Notes: a model not told the origin generated them from the letters alone. A DNA stretch of 64,000 nt from Mycolicibacterium parafortuitum (GCF_010725485.1 NZ_AP022598.1:2852001-2916000), one strand, 5' to 3'. Positions 18,038 to 29,029 are shown, counted from the stretch's first letter. A program made the numbers and translations.

Positions 18038-19180
18038 ATGAAGCGCACCATCTATGACGCCGAGCACGAGGCGTTCCGCGAGACCGTCAAGGAGTACATC
18101 GAGCGTGAGCTCGTGCCGAACTCCGAGAAGTGGGAAACCGAGCGCATCGTCGACCGGTCGGCCTACACGGCGGCGGGCAAGTACGGGCTCATCGGCTTCA
18201 ACATGCCCGAGGAGTTCGGCGGCGGCGGAACCGAGGACTTCCGGTTCAACGCGATCATCGACGAGGAGATCGCCAAGTCCGGCGTGCACGGCCCGGCCCT
18301 GAGCCTGCACAACGACGTCGTCGGCCCGTACTTCAAGGACCTGGCCAACGACGAGCAGAAGAAGCGCTGGATGCCGGGCATCACCAGCGGCGAGCTGATC
18401 ATCGCGATCGCGATGACCGAGCCCGGCGCGGGCAGCGACCTGGCGGGCATCCGCACCTCGGCGGTCCGCGACGGTGACGACTGGATCATCAACGGCTCCA
18501 AGACGTTCATCTCGTCGGGCATCAACTGCGACCTGTGCGTCGTGGTCGCCCGCACCGACCCCGAAGCCGGCCACAAGGGCTTCACGCTGTTCGTGGTCGA
18601 GCGCGGCATGGAGGGCTTCACCCGCGGTCGCAAGCTCGACAAGATGGGCCTGCACAGCCAGGACACCTCGGAGCTGCACTTCGAGAATGTCCGCGTGCCC
18701 AATGCGAACCTGCTCGGCAAGGAGGGTCGCGGGTTCTACCACCTGATGACCAACCTGCCCTCGGAGCGGCTGTCGATCGCGATCTCGGCGATCGCCGGTG
18801 CGCGTGCGGTGTTCGACGAGACGCTGCAGTACTGCAAGGACCGCAAGGCGTTCGGCCAGCCCATCGGCAGCTTCCAGCACAACCGCTTCCTGCTCGCCGA
18901 GATGGAGACCGAGCTCGAGGTCACCGAGAACTACATCGACCGCTGCCTGCAGGGTGTGGTCGACGGTGAGCTGACCGCGGTCGAGGCCGCCAAGGCCAAG
19001 TGGTGGGCGACCGAGACCGCCAAGAAGGTCGTCGACCAGTGCGTGCAGCTGCACGGCGGCTACGGCTACATGCTCGAATACCGCGTCGCGCGGGCCTATG
19101 TGGACGGTCGCATCCAGACGATCTTCGGTGGCACCACCGAGATCATGAAGGAGATCATCGGCCGCGAGCTCGGCGTGTAA
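18038..19180 (+). CDS. acyl-CoA dehydrogenase
   Basis: FAD-dependent acyl-CoA dehydrogenase, 380 aa. Signatures include MTEPGAGSDLAGI in the middle domain and RKAFGQPIGSFQ. The catalytic base is not at the MCAD position, where IFGGTTEI is found; instead Glu243 in PSERLSIA matches the base position of isovaleryl-CoA and long-chain acyl-CoA dehydrogenases. This suggests branched or long-chain substrates. It lies 28 bp after the hydratase with an AGTGAGGA ribosome site and ends the operon before a strong terminator. Confidence 0.93.
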   Translation: MKRTIYDAEHEAFRETVKEYIERELVPNSEKWETERIVDRSAYTAAGKYGLIGFNMPEEFGGGGTEDFRFNAIIDEEIAKSGVHGPALSLHNDVVGPYFKDLANDEQKKRWMPGITSGELIIAIAMTEPGAGSDLAGIRTSAVRDGDDWIINGSKTFISSGINCDLCVVVARTDPEAGHKGFTLFVVERGMEGFTRGRKLDKMGLHSQDTSELHFENVRVPNANLLGKEGRGFYHLMTNLPSERLSIAISAIAGARAVFDETLQYCKDRKAFGQPIGSFQHNRFLLAEMETELEVTENYIDRCLQGVVDGELTAVEAAKAKWWATETAKKVVDQCVQLHGGYGYMLEYRVARAYVDGRIQTIFGGTTEIMKEIIGRELGV

Positions 19181-19190
19181 CCACGCCGAC

Positions 19191-19240
19191 CAGACACAAA
19201 ATCGCCCCCTTTCACTCGAAAGGGGGCGATTTTGTGTCTG
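19191..19240. terminator. bidirectional terminator hairpin
   Basis: A perfect 23-bp stem (19191-19213 with 19218-19240) and a 4-nt loop ACTC, between the plus-strand dehydrogenase and the minus-strand fasciclin gene. The A-rich and T-rich outer arms give a T-tract on either strand, so it can end both transcripts. Confidence 0.9.
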
Positions 19241-19255
19241 CTCGCGAGCGGGAGG

Positions 19256-19996
19256 TCAGCCGACCGGTGCCTCGGCGGCCGGGGACAGCGGCGTCGTCTG
19301 CGCCGGCGCCTCGGTCGTCTCGGTCGCCTCGGCCGGTCCGGGAGCCGGCTCGGTGGTCTCCGTGCTGCTGGTGCTCGTCGGCGTGATCGGGGCCGGCGCC
19401 TGCGCCGGGTTGAGCACCTTGTCGACGATGTAGATCCGTGCGTTCTGCGCCTGGATGCCGCCGCAGACGACCTCGGCGGTCTCGTTGACCTGGATGTCGC
19501 CGCCGGAACCGGTCACCTCGATCTCGGTGCCCTCCTGCGTCGGGCGCTGGCCCTTGACGTCGTCGGGGCCGAGCAGGCCGAGGAACGCGTGGTAGTACAG
19601 CAGCGACGTCAGCGCGGCCGGATCGGTGCGCAGCATTTCGAGCTGATCGGCGGGCAGCTCCGCGAACGCCTCATCGGTCGGCGCGAAGATCACGTACGGC
19701 CCGTTGTCGAGAACGCTCGCGATGTTGACGGCCGGGTTGAACTGGCCGGAGACCGCCGAATTGAAGGTCGAGATGGTCGGGATCTGCGCCAGCGCGCCGC
19801 TGATCGGCAGGTTGGCCAGCCCCTTCCAGGTGGGCAGTGCTTCCTTGAACGCGCCGCATTCCGGCCCCTGTGGATCCGGGACCTCGGCGACCGTCGTGGT
19901 CGGCTCGGCGTAGGCGTTGACGGCGAGCGGCACGGACAGTGCGATGGCGGCGGCGCTGAGTGCGACGCCGACGGCCTTGCTTCGGCGGGTCTTCAC
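19256..19996 (-). CDS. secreted fasciclin-domain protein
   Basis: Exported protein, 246 aa. The GTG at 19996 is chosen because AAGGAG lies 7 bp upstream; the frame stays open further up without a ribosome site. Signal peptide about 1-30 (ending VNAYAEP), fasciclin/FAS1 domain about 50-190 (VIFAPTDEAFAELPADQLEMLR, LLYYHAF), then a Thr/Glu/Pro-rich disordered tail of about 50 residues. Related to MPT70/MPT83-type proteins, which carry the same fold. Probably a cell-surface or cell-wall adhesion or binding protein. Confidence 0.88.
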   Translation of the reverse strand: MKTRRSKAVGVALSAAAIALSVPLAVNAYAEPTTTVAEVPDPQGPECGAFKEALPTWKGLANLPISGALAQIPTISTFNSAVSGQFNPAVNIASVLDNGPYVIFAPTDEAFAELPADQLEMLRTDPAALTSLLYYHAFLGLLGPDDVKGQRPTQEGTEIEVTGSGGDIQVNETAEVVCGGIQAQNARIYIVDKVLNPAQAPAPITPTSTSSTETTEPAPGPAEATETTEAPAQTTPLSPAAEAPVG

Positions 19997-20121
19997 GGTG
20001 AGCTCCTTACATCTGTCAAGTCGCCTGGAATGGTATGTGCCCGAAATGGTCACGGCCAAGTCCACCGACGCGGCCGCGGGCCCGCTTGCGGCCGCAAACA
20101 CCGCGCTGAACAGCGACTTCG

Positions 20122-21060
20122 CTACTGGGCGCGGATGGTGCAGAGATGTTCCGAAAGTCCCCACAGCGCCAGCGCGCGGGACTCGTTTACGGCGTACGGC
20201 GCCGCCTGGGCGACCTTGCAGTCGGACAGGTACAGCGCGCCCCGCCCGTCGAGCTCGTCGCTGACCGCGGCCCACACCTGGGTGGCCGCGCCGTACTCGG
20301 GAGTCGTGAACTGCTTGCGGAAGTCGGTGGCCGGCCGCTCCGGGTTCCGGCTCGCGGTCGAGGCGTTCAGCGCGGCGAAGTCGTCGTTGGTCATGTGCCG
20401 GGCCAGGGACGTCGCGACGATCCCGGGGTGCACCGCGAACGCGCGCACGCTGCTGTCGCGCAGGCGCCGGTCGAGTTCGACCGCGTGCAGCACGTTGGCG
20501 GTCTTCGACGCACCGTAGGCGGCGAACTTGTCGTACTCGCGGCTCTCCCAGTTGGGGTCCTCGAAGTCGATGTCACTGATGCGGTGCCCCTCCGACGACA
20601 GGTTCACCACCCGGGCGCCGTCGGCGGCGACCAACGCCGGGAACAGCAGACGGGTCAGCTCGAAATGCCCCAGATGGTTTGTGCCGAACTGGATCTCGAA
20701 GCCTTCGACGGTTCTGCCGAACGGCGTGAACATGACACCCGCGTTGTTCATCAGCACGTGCACCGCCGGGGTCAGCTCACTGATCTGCTCGGCCGCCGAC
20801 GCGACGCTCGACAGCGACGTCAGATCGAGGTGCACCTGCGAGAGCCGGGCGTCGCCGACTTCGGCGCGCACCCACGCCTCGGTGTCCGCGAGCGCCTCGG
20901 CGTTGCGGGCCGCCAGGATCACGTGCGCGCCCGTGCGGGCGAGTGCTCGAGCCGATTCGCGGCCGAGACCTGACGAGGCACCGGTGATGACGCAGGTCTT
21001 GCCGCTGAGGTCGACTCCGTCGACGATGTCGAGCGCGGTGGGGTCAGACGTCGTTGTCAC
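20122..21060 (-). CDS. short-chain dehydrogenase/reductase
   Basis: SDR oxidoreductase of the retinol-dehydrogenase/WW-oxidoreductase-like type, 312 aa from the GTG at 21060. Cofactor motif TGASSGLGRESA (about residues 25-36) with a following Arg suggests NADP(H). NNAG at about 105 and the YGASK active site (Tyr, Lys) are present. The frame extends far upstream over the carbonic-anhydrase-like gene, but homology begins here. The substrate is unknown. Confidence 0.88.
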   Translation of the reverse strand: MTTTSDPTALDIVDGVDLSGKTCVITGASSGLGRESARALARTGAHVILAARNAEALADTEAWVRAEVGDARLSQVHLDLTSLSSVASAAEQISELTPAVHVLMNNAGVMFTPFGRTVEGFEIQFGTNHLGHFELTRLLFPALVAADGARVVNLSSEGHRISDIDFEDPNWESREYDKFAAYGASKTANVLHAVELDRRLRDSSVRAFAVHPGIVATSLARHMTNDDFAALNASTASRNPERPATDFRKQFTTPEYGAATQVWAAVSDELDGRGALYLSDCKVAQAAPYAVNESRALALWGLSEHLCTIRAQ

Positions 21061-21123
21061 GTCCGAAGGATTGCACGTCGCGCGCCGCCGTGGGGAAACC
21101 GCCCCCGTCCTACGATGGCGCCT

Positions 21124-21651
21124 ATGGCCGAGCCCCTGATCCTGTCCCTGGCGGGACACACCCCCGACCTGCACCCCGACAGCTGGGTCGCCCCCAACGC
21201 GACCGTGATCGGTCAGGTGATCCTCGGCGCGGGCGCGAGCGCGTGGTACGGCGCGATCCTGCGCGCCGAGGTCGAGCCGATCGACATCGGCGCCGGCACC
21301 AACATCCAGGACAACGTCACCATCCACGTCGACCCGGGCTTTCCGGCCCGGATCGGCGCCGGCGTGTCGGTCGGGCACAACGCGGTGCTGCACGGATGCA
21401 CCGTCGAGGACGACTCGCTGATCGGGATGGGCGCCGTGGTGCTCAACGGAGCGGTGATCGGGGCGGGCTCGCTGATCGCCGCCGGGGCGGTGGTGCCCCA
21501 GGGCGCGGTGATACCGCCCGGCTCGATGGTCGCCGGCGTGCCCGGCAAGGTCCGCAGGCAGCTCGGCGACGACGAGATCGCCGGCATCCGCACCAACGCG
21601 ACGCTCTATCAGGAGCTCGTCAAGGTGCATCGTGACGCAGCCAACTCCTGA
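21124..21651 (+). CDS. gamma-class carbonic anhydrase-like protein
   Basis: Left-handed beta-helix (hexapeptide repeat) protein, 175 aa from ATG 21124; ATG 21115 is an equally possible start three codons upstream. The three metal-binding histidines of the gamma-carbonic anhydrase family are visible (NVTIHVD, VGHNAVLHGC). Such proteins bind a divalent metal; some hydrate CO2, others have no measured activity. It is divergent from the SDR gene across 63 bp. Confidence 0.87.
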   Translation: MAEPLILSLAGHTPDLHPDSWVAPNATVIGQVILGAGASAWYGAILRAEVEPIDIGAGTNIQDNVTIHVDPGFPARIGAGVSVGHNAVLHGCTVEDDSLIGMGAVVLNGAVIGAGSLIAAGAVVPQGAVIPPGSMVAGVPGKVRRQLGDDEIAGIRTNATLYQELVKVHRDAANS

Positions 21652-21690
21652 CCCGGGTTCTGATCCGGTGACCGCGGGTACAGCCCTACG

Positions 21691-22836
21691 GTGAACACCG
21701 TCCGCACCCTGGTCACCGGCGCGACCGGCTACATCGGTTCGCGCCTCGTCACCGAGCTCCTGCAGGACGGCCACCAGGTGGTCGCCGCGAGCCGCGATCC
21801 GGCTCGGCTGGCCGAGTTCGGCTGGTACGACGAGGTTTCGGCGGTCGCGCTCGACGCCCATGACGAGATGTCGGTCCAGCAGGCGTTCACCGAGGCGGGT
21901 CCTGTCGACGTGGTGTACTACCTCGTCCACGGCATCGGACAGCCCGGGTTCCGGGAGGCGGACAACCGCGCCGCGGCCAACGTCGCCGCGGCCGCGAAGG
22001 CTGCCGGTGTGCGGCGCATCGTCTATCTGGGCGGCTTCGTCCCCGACGACGACTCGCTGTCGGAGCACCTGACCAGCCGCGCGGAGGTCGCCGCGGCGCT
22101 GACCGTCGACGGCGGTCCCGACGTCGTGTGGCTCGGCGCGGCCATCGTGATCGGCGCCGGCTCCACGTCGTTCGAGATGCTGCGCTATGTCGCCGACCGA
22201 TTCCTGTTGCTGCCCATGCCCGAATGGTCGGTCAACCCGATCGACCCGATCGCGGTCAGCGACGTGCTGCACTATCTGGTCGCCGCGGCCGACCCCAAGG
22301 TGCCGGCCGGGGCCTACGACATCCGGGGCCCCGAGACCACCACCTACGGCGACCTGTTGCGGACCTACGCACGCATCGCGGGGATCTGGCGGGCACCGGT
22401 CGCGGTCTACGGCATCGACACGTCGATGGTGTCGAAGGTGACCGGGCTGGTTCTGCCGGTTCCCGGTGGGCTGGCCGCCGACCTGGTGGAGTCACTCGAC
22501 TTCCCGATGATCGCGTCGGCGAGCGGATTGTCGGCATTCGTGCCCGATCCGCCGGACGGGCTGGTCGGAGTCGAGGACGCGATCCGCCGCGCGGTCGGCA
22601 GCGCACCTCGCCGGCCGGTCAACGAACTGCTCGACCCGCACCACCTGGCCGACACCGATCCGGGCTGGGCCGGTGGCGACGTGTCGCGGCTGCGGCAACT
22701 CGCGAGCGCGGTGACTCCGCCGCTCGTGCACCCGATGCTGGGACTGCTGGCCTTCGTGCCCCGGCCGTTCGCCGCGGCGGTACGCACCGGGTTGGACACG
22801 GTGCTGGGGATGGTGCCCAAGGTGATCCCGGCGTGA
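21691..22836 (+). CDS. NAD(P)-binding atypical SDR / epimerase-like protein
   Basis: Rossmann-fold protein of 381 aa with the atypical SDR motif TGATGYIGSRL at the N-terminus, like NmrA or complex-I-associated NDUFA9-type proteins. The usual YxxxK active site is not evident, so it may act as a nucleotide-sensing protein or reductase of unknown substrate. The GTG start lies 40 bp after the carbonic-anhydrase-like gene. It overlaps the next gene by 4 bp. Confidence 0.85.
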   Translation: MNTVRTLVTGATGYIGSRLVTELLQDGHQVVAASRDPARLAEFGWYDEVSAVALDAHDEMSVQQAFTEAGPVDVVYYLVHGIGQPGFREADNRAAANVAAAAKAAGVRRIVYLGGFVPDDDSLSEHLTSRAEVAAALTVDGGPDVVWLGAAIVIGAGSTSFEMLRYVADRFLLLPMPEWSVNPIDPIAVSDVLHYLVAAADPKVPAGAYDIRGPETTTYGDLLRTYARIAGIWRAPVAVYGIDTSMVSKVTGLVLPVPGGLAADLVESLDFPMIASASGLSAFVPDPPDGLVGVEDAIRRAVGSAPRRPVNELLDPHHLADTDPGWAGGDVSRLRQLASAVTPPLVHPMLGLLAFVPRPFAAAVRTGLDTVLGMVPKVIPA

Positions 22837-23543
22837 GCGCGCCGACGAGCTGGGCCGGCGAGCTGCGCAAGATCGCCGCCACGAAAGCGCCTCCGTACAA
22901 CGAGCCGCCGTCGGTGATCGGCAGGCGCAAGGTGATCGTGTCGGTGGTGGTGCTCGTCGGCGCCGCACTGCTCGGTTACTCGCTGAGCAGGCCGCCGGGG
23001 GACGAGACCTTCATCTGGCTGACTCTCGCGCTGGCCGGCGTGTGGGCCGCCGGCGCCTTCCTGTCGGGCCCGCTGCACATGGGCTACGTCTGCTTCCGCG
23101 GGCGCAACCAGCGTCCCGTCATCACCGGCACCCTGATCGGCATCGCGCTCGGCGCGGTTTTCGTCCTCGGCGCCCTGGTGGTTCGGGAAATTCCCGCCGT
23201 GAACGACTACGTCCGTGAGGTGCTGCAGTATTCGAACGCAGGCCCGCTCTACCTGATCGTGTTCATCACCGTGATCAACGGGGTGGCCGAGGAGATGTTC
23301 TTCCGTGGCGCGGTCTACACCGCGCTGCTCAAACACCATCCGATCATCTTGTCCACCGCGCTGTACGTCGTCGCCACCGCGGCGACCACCGGCAACCCGA
23401 TGCTGGGCTTCGCCGCGATCATCCTCGGCACCGTCTGCGCGCTGCTGCGGCGCGCCACCGGGGGAGTGCTCGCGCCGATGCTGACCCACTTCTTCTGGGG
23501 TCTGGTCATGGTGCTCGCACTTCCCCCGATGTTCGGGGTCTAA
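22833..23543 (+). CDS. CPBP-family intramembrane metalloprotease
   Basis: Polytopic protein of 236 aa from GTG 22833 (4-bp overlap, GTGA). CPBP/CAAX-protease (Abi) motifs: EEMFFRG in one helix and a His in LTHFFWG in the last helices. Relatives include Rce1-like prenyl-protein proteases and bacterial self-immunity proteins. Its substrate is unknown. The stop overlaps that of the convergent MFS gene by 4 bp with no terminator between. Confidence 0.87.
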   Translation: MSAPTSWAGELRKIAATKAPPYNEPPSVIGRRKVIVSVVVLVGAALLGYSLSRPPGDETFIWLTLALAGVWAAGAFLSGPLHMGYVCFRGRNQRPVITGTLIGIALGAVFVLGALVVREIPAVNDYVREVLQYSNAGPLYLIVFITVINGVAEEMFFRGAVYTALLKHHPIILSTALYVVATAATTGNPMLGFAAIILGTVCALLRRATGGVLAPMLTHFFWGLVMVLALPPMFGV

Positions 23544-24817
23544 CGCAGCGGGTGCGCGACCTCGTCGCGGTGCATCCGCGCCGCCCAGATCGCGACCAGG
23601 GCCAGCACCACCGGCACCACGCCCGCGGCCAGGAAGATCGCCTGCATCGACACCACTTTCGACAGCGGGCCGACGATCGCGAACGACACCGGCATGAAGG
23701 CCAGCGAGACGAAGAAGTCCAGGCTCGACACCCGGCCCAGCATCTGCGGCGGCACCCGCCGCTGGAGCAGTGTGGACCAGATGACCATCCCGGCGCCGTC
23801 GGTCAGCCCGACGATGAACGACGCGAGCGCCATCACCGCGAACGACGACGTCATGCCCAGCGCGATCAGCGGAATCGAGCCGGCGCCCCAGCACACCAGC
23901 ATCGTGGTCAGGTAGCGCCGCGGCATCCGTCGCGACGACACCCCGAGGGCGCCGAGCGCGCTGCCCAATCCGAAGAAGGCCAGCACGAATCCGTAGGTCT
24001 GCTCGCCGTGCTCGAACCGGTCCTGCACGACGAACGGCAACAGCACCTCGATCGGCCCGAGCACGACGAGCACGAACACACTGGCGAACAGCAGCGTCCA
24101 CAACAACCACGGCGTCTTCACCATGAATGCGAAGCCGTCTTTGAGATCCCGTACCAGTTGCGGCCGATCACCGGCGATCGCAACGGGTTTCGTCGGTAAC
24201 CGGGTTGCGAGCAGCAAGAGTAGGCCGACCCCGAACAGTGCCGCGACCATCGACGCACCCAGCGCCGGGAACGTCGCACCGATCACCAGGCCGGCGACTG
24301 CGGGTCCGACCGCGCGCTGGAACACCGGGCGCACCACGCCCTCGACCCCGTTGGCCGCCAGCAGTTGCTCGGCGGGCAGGATCCTCGGCAGGATCGCGCT
24401 GTAGGCCGGGAAGAAGAACGCCGCCGCGACGCCGAGCGCGCCTGCGGCCAGCGCCATGTGCCAGATCTGCAGCGCGCCAAGGAATCCGAGGACGGCGACA
24501 GCGGTCGCGACGGCGGTGTTGACCGCCTCGACGACGATGATGATCGCGCGCAGGCTCAGCCGGTCAGCTGCCAGACCGCCGACGAGCACGAACGCGACCA
24601 GACCCGCCGCCAGGCAGGTGGCCACCAGCGACAGTGCGGTGGGATCGTTGGTGAGCTCGATGACCTGCAATGCCATCACCACGGCCCACATGCCCTCGGC
24701 GAAGATCGACAGCGATACCGCGGCGATCAACAGGCGGTACTCGCGAAACCGGAACGGTGCGAGCACGCGCCACCGGCCGGAGATCACCGGCTGCTGGATG
24801 TCGAACTGCGTGCTCAC
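23540..24817 (-). CDS. MFS transporter
   Basis: Major facilitator superfamily protein, 425 aa, about twelve transmembrane helices, resembling the MFS_3/enterobactin-exporter-like group (FRFREYRLLIAAVSLSIFAEGMW at the N-terminus). Likely an exporter of small molecules. ATG start at 24817. The upstream 128 bp to the crotonase gene leave room for its own promoter. Confidence 0.88.
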   Translation of the reverse strand: MSTQFDIQQPVISGRWRVLAPFRFREYRLLIAAVSLSIFAEGMWAVVMALQVIELTNDPTALSLVATCLAAGLVAFVLVGGLAADRLSLRAIIIVVEAVNTAVATAVAVLGFLGALQIWHMALAAGALGVAAAFFFPAYSAILPRILPAEQLLAANGVEGVVRPVFQRAVGPAVAGLVIGATFPALGASMVAALFGVGLLLLLATRLPTKPVAIAGDRPQLVRDLKDGFAFMVKTPWLLWTLLFASVFVLVVLGPIEVLLPFVVQDRFEHGEQTYGFVLAFFGLGSALGALGVSSRRMPRRYLTTMLVCWGAGSIPLIALGMTSSFAVMALASFIVGLTDGAGMVIWSTLLQRRVPPQMLGRVSSLDFFVSLAFMPVSFAIVGPLSKVVSMQAIFLAAGVVPVVLALVAIWAARMHRDEVAHPLR

Positions 24818-24945
24818 CTATCGATGGTGGCCGATTCACCTCACGCGGGTCGAATGATTTTCTGCCGACCCACGGGCGAATGTGGGGGTTGTGCACGCCG
24901 AACCGCGGATTCGCGTACACAGGGCCCACAGTCGTGAGCCGTCCC

Positions 24946-25755
24946 TCAGATGTCGGTGAACTTTGGTGCGCGCCGCTGCTGGAACGCCTGGGTGCCCTCG
25001 TGGAAGTCATTGGAGTGCAACAGCGAAAGCTGGCCGGTGGTCTCGCGTTCCAGCGCGGGCTCCAGCTCGGTGAGCGTCGCGGCGTTGATGGCGTTCTTGG
25101 TCAGGCGCAGCGAGGCCGCGGGGCCGGCGACGAGGGTCTCGACGACCTTGTCGACCTCGGCCTCGAAATCGTCGGCCGGGTAGACCGCGCTGACCAGGCC
25201 CCAGTTGTAGGCCTCCGCGGCGGGGATGCGCTCGGCCAGCAGTGCCATCCGCAGCGCGCGGATGCGGCCGACCGCGGCCGCGATGAGCGCCGACGCACCG
25301 CCGTCGGGCATCAGGCCGATCTTGGTGAACGCCAACATGAAGAAGGCCTTCTCCGAGGCGAGTACGACGTCGCAGGCCAGCGCGAGCGAGACCCCGACGC
25401 CGGCGGCGGCGCCGTGCACGACGGCGACGGCGGGCTGGGGCAGGTTCGCGATCGCGCGGATGCAGCGGTTGGCCGCGTCCAGCACGTCGTCGGGCGTGCC
25501 GGACGCGCCCGGATTGGCGTGGTCCTCTTCGCTGATGCCCGCTCCCGAGCAGAAGCCGCGGCCGGCGCCGCCGATGCGGACCACCCGCACCCGCGAGTCG
25601 TCCGCGGCGCGCTCCAGGGTTGCGGCGAACGTCTCCAGCATCGGCGCGCTGAGCGAGTTCAGGCTGTCGGGACGGTTCAGCGTCACGGTGAGCACGCCGC
25701 CGTCGAGGCTGACGGTGAGGTGGTCGATGCCCTCATAGGCGTCGGTGATGGTCAT
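24946..25755 (-). CDS. enoyl-CoA hydratase/isomerase family protein lacking both canonical Glu
   Basis: Crotonase-fold protein, 269 aa from ATG 25755; the frame extends upstream but the family start is MTITDAYEG. Oxyanion motif FCSGAGIS is present. At the two hydratase Glu positions it has [15 protein letters not shown] and FTKIGLMPDGG, so neither Glu is kept; the second motif, with its Asp, is typical of PaaG-like isomerases or related crotonases. It may isomerise or hydrolyse rather than hydrate. Divergent from mcr. Confidence 0.88.
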   Translation of the reverse strand: MTITDAYEGIDHLTVSLDGGVLTVTLNRPDSLNSLSAPMLETFAATLERAADDSRVRVVRIGGAGRGFCSGAGISEEDHANPGASGTPDDVLDAANRCIRAIANLPQPAVAVVHGAAAGVGVSLALACDVVLASEKAFFMLAFTKIGLMPDGGASALIAAAVGRIRALRMALLAERIPAAEAYNWGLVSAVYPADDFEAEVDKVVETLVAGPAASLRLTKNAINAATLTELEPALERETTGQLSLLHSNDFHEGTQAFQQRRAPKFTDI

Positions 25756-25810
25756 GAATGTCCCCTTCGTCGGGGGCCTTCCAGACTGCTGAAGCCCCGT
25801 GGCCCGGTCG

Positions 25811-25826
25811 ACTTGGTTATACAAGT
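25811..25826. promoter_or_regulatory. inverted repeat between crotonase and mcr
   Basis: ACTTG-N6-CAAGT, 48 bp upstream of mcr and 56 bp upstream of the crotonase start. It includes a TATAC stretch that could be part of a -10. Candidate operator for the divergent pair; the arms are only 5 bp, so chance is possible. Confidence 0.35.
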
Positions 25827-25873
25827 AAGCTATGTCGCGGTCAACCGATCGATACTCATGAAGGGCGGTCAGC

Positions 25874-26968
25874 GTGGCTGGACCACTGCAGGGACTTCGA
25901 GTTGTGGAGCTGGCCGGCATCGGCCCCGGGCCCCACGCCGCAATGATTCTCGGCGACCTCGGCGCCGACGTGGTGCGCATCGAACGCCCAGGTAAGGGCC
26001 CCGGACCGGCGACCAATCCGAGTCGTGACTATCTGCTGCGCAACCGCCGCTCGGTCGCGGCGAACCTGAAGAGCGACGAGGACCGCGACATGGTTCTGCG
26101 GCTGATCGCCAAGGCCGACGTGCTGATCGAGGGTTTCCGGCCCGGCGTCACCGAGCGGCTCGGCCTCGGCCCGCAGGATTGCGCCAAGGTCAACGAGAAG
26201 CTGATCTACGCCCGCATGACCGGGTGGGGGCAGGACGGTCCCCGCGCCCAGCAGGCCGGGCACGACATCAACTACATCTCACTCAACGGCGCGCTGCACG
26301 CGATCGGGCGCAAGGGGGAGCGGCCGGTGCCGCCGCTGAACCTCGTCGGTGACTTCGGCGGCGGCTCGATGTTCCTTCTGGTGGGTGTGCTCTCGGCGCT
26401 CTACGAGCGGGAGCGTTCGGGTAAGGGCCAGGTCGTCGACGCGGCGATGGTCGACGGCTCCAGCGTGCTGTCGATGATGATGTGGGCGTTCCGCGGCATG
26501 GGCATGTGGAGTGACGAGCGCGGCGTGAACATGCTCGACACCGGTGCGCCGTACTACGACACCTACACCTGCGCCGACGGCCGCCACATCGCGGTGGGCT
26601 GCATCGAGCCGCAGTTCTACGCGGAGTTCCTCAAGGGGATCGGCCTCGACGGCGCGGATCTGCCCGACCAGAACGACATGAGCCGCTGGCCGGAACTCAA
26701 AGAAGCCTTCACCAAGGCAATCGCGGCCCACGACCGCGATCACTGGGCGCGGGTCTTCGCCGGCACCGACGCGTGCGTGACGCCGGTGCTGTCCTTCGCC
26801 GAGGTGGAGTCCGAACCGCACAACACCGAGCGCGACACCTTCTACCGCGAGAACGGGTTCCTCTACCCGGCGCCCGCGCCGCGGTTCTCGCGCTCGGCCC
26901 CGGCCGCACCGAAGGCACCCGGGGTGCCCGGCGCGGACACCGAAGCCGTTCTGCAGGAATGGCTCTGA
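25874..26968 (+). CDS. mcr: alpha-methylacyl-CoA racemase
   Basis: Class III CoA-transferase-fold enzyme, 364 aa, very close in sequence to M. tuberculosis Mcr (Rv1143); the N-terminus [24 protein letters not shown] is nearly the same. It interconverts the (R)- and (S)-2-methyl branched acyl-CoA forms so that methyl-branched lipids and the sterol side chain can enter beta-oxidation. Catalytic residues known for MCR are present: His in [13 protein letters not shown], Asp in [11 protein letters not shown] and Glu in [14 protein letters not shown] start. Confidence 0.95.
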   Translation: MAGPLQGLRVVELAGIGPGPHAAMILGDLGADVVRIERPGKGPGPATNPSRDYLLRNRRSVAANLKSDEDRDMVLRLIAKADVLIEGFRPGVTERLGLGPQDCAKVNEKLIYARMTGWGQDGPRAQQAGHDINYISLNGALHAIGRKGERPVPPLNLVGDFGGGSMFLLVGVLSALYERERSGKGQVVDAAMVDGSSVLSMMMWAFRGMGMWSDERGVNMLDTGAPYYDTYTCADGRHIAVGCIEPQFYAEFLKGIGLDGADLPDQNDMSRWPELKEAFTKAIAAHDRDHWARVFAGTDACVTPVLSFAEVESEPHNTERDTFYRENGFLYPAPAPRFSRSAPAAPKAPGVPGADTEAVLQEWL

Positions 26969-27005
26969 CCTCTTCTTCTCTACAACCATCGAAAGGACAA
27001 ATCAG

Positions 27006-28755
<1,750 letters not shown>

Positions 28756-28778
28756 CGTCAGGCAAACCGAAAATGGAG

Positions 28779-28808
28779 GAGCGCGCGTCCGGTGGACGCG
28801 CGCTCTTT
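28779..28808 (+). terminator. intrinsic terminator after nitronate monooxygenase
   Basis: A 12-bp perfect GC-rich stem (28779-28790 with 28794-28805), 3-nt loop GGT, followed by TTT. The T-tract overlaps the stop codon of the small minus-strand ORF. Confidence 0.9.
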
Positions 28809-29002
28809 CATACTGCGGTGGGCAGTGCCTGTTCGTCGTCGAGCTGCTCCGAGGTCAGGCCCTCGACGAGGAAATCGCCGTGGTAGAGCGCCTCGAAATC
28901 AACCTTGATGACATCAGCGTTGGTGTCGTCGATCCACATGTACTGGAGAGTAACCAGGCGGTCTAAGGAATCTTTGAGCTTGCTATCGGAAAACTGTGGC
29001 AA
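28808..29002 (-). CDS. hypothetical small protein, 64 aa
   Basis: Open frame of 64 codons with a TTG start at 29002. AAGGA lies directly against the start, so a downstream start is possible. The product is soluble and acidic (ends LTSEQLDDEQALPTAV) and matches no family I recognise. Its first 25 codons use AT-rich codons (tta, ttt, aaa, gat, gtt, act) unlike every neighbour, which suggests recent transfer or a non-coding origin. A TACCG-CT-CGGTA palindrome lies just upstream. Confidence 0.4.
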   Translation of the reverse strand: MPQFSDSKLKDSLDRLVTLQYMWIDDTNADVIKVDFEALYHGDFLVEGLTSEQLDDEQALPTAV

Positions 29003-29003
29003 T

Positions 29004-29021
29004 CCTTACCGCTCGGTAGGG
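29004..29021. promoter_or_regulatory. TetR-type palindrome upstream of small ORF
   Basis: CCnTACCGCTCGGTAnGG: 5-bp perfect arms with a 2-bp centre plus matching outer CC/GG. This is the general shape of actinobacterial TetR-family operators. No TetR gene is adjacent. It lies between the DoxX stop and the small ORF start. Confidence 0.4.
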
Positions 29022-29029
29022 TCTGCGCT

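Noticed and set aside
21061..22272. Upstream extension of the SDR reading frame across two plus-strand genes
   Set aside because: Homology begins at GTG 21060; the extension is antisense to the carbonic-anhydrase-like and epimerase-like genes.
11166..25823. Shared 8-mer GTTATACA at 11166 and 25816
   Set aside because: Short and promoter-like; chance sharing cannot be excluded and the flanks differ.
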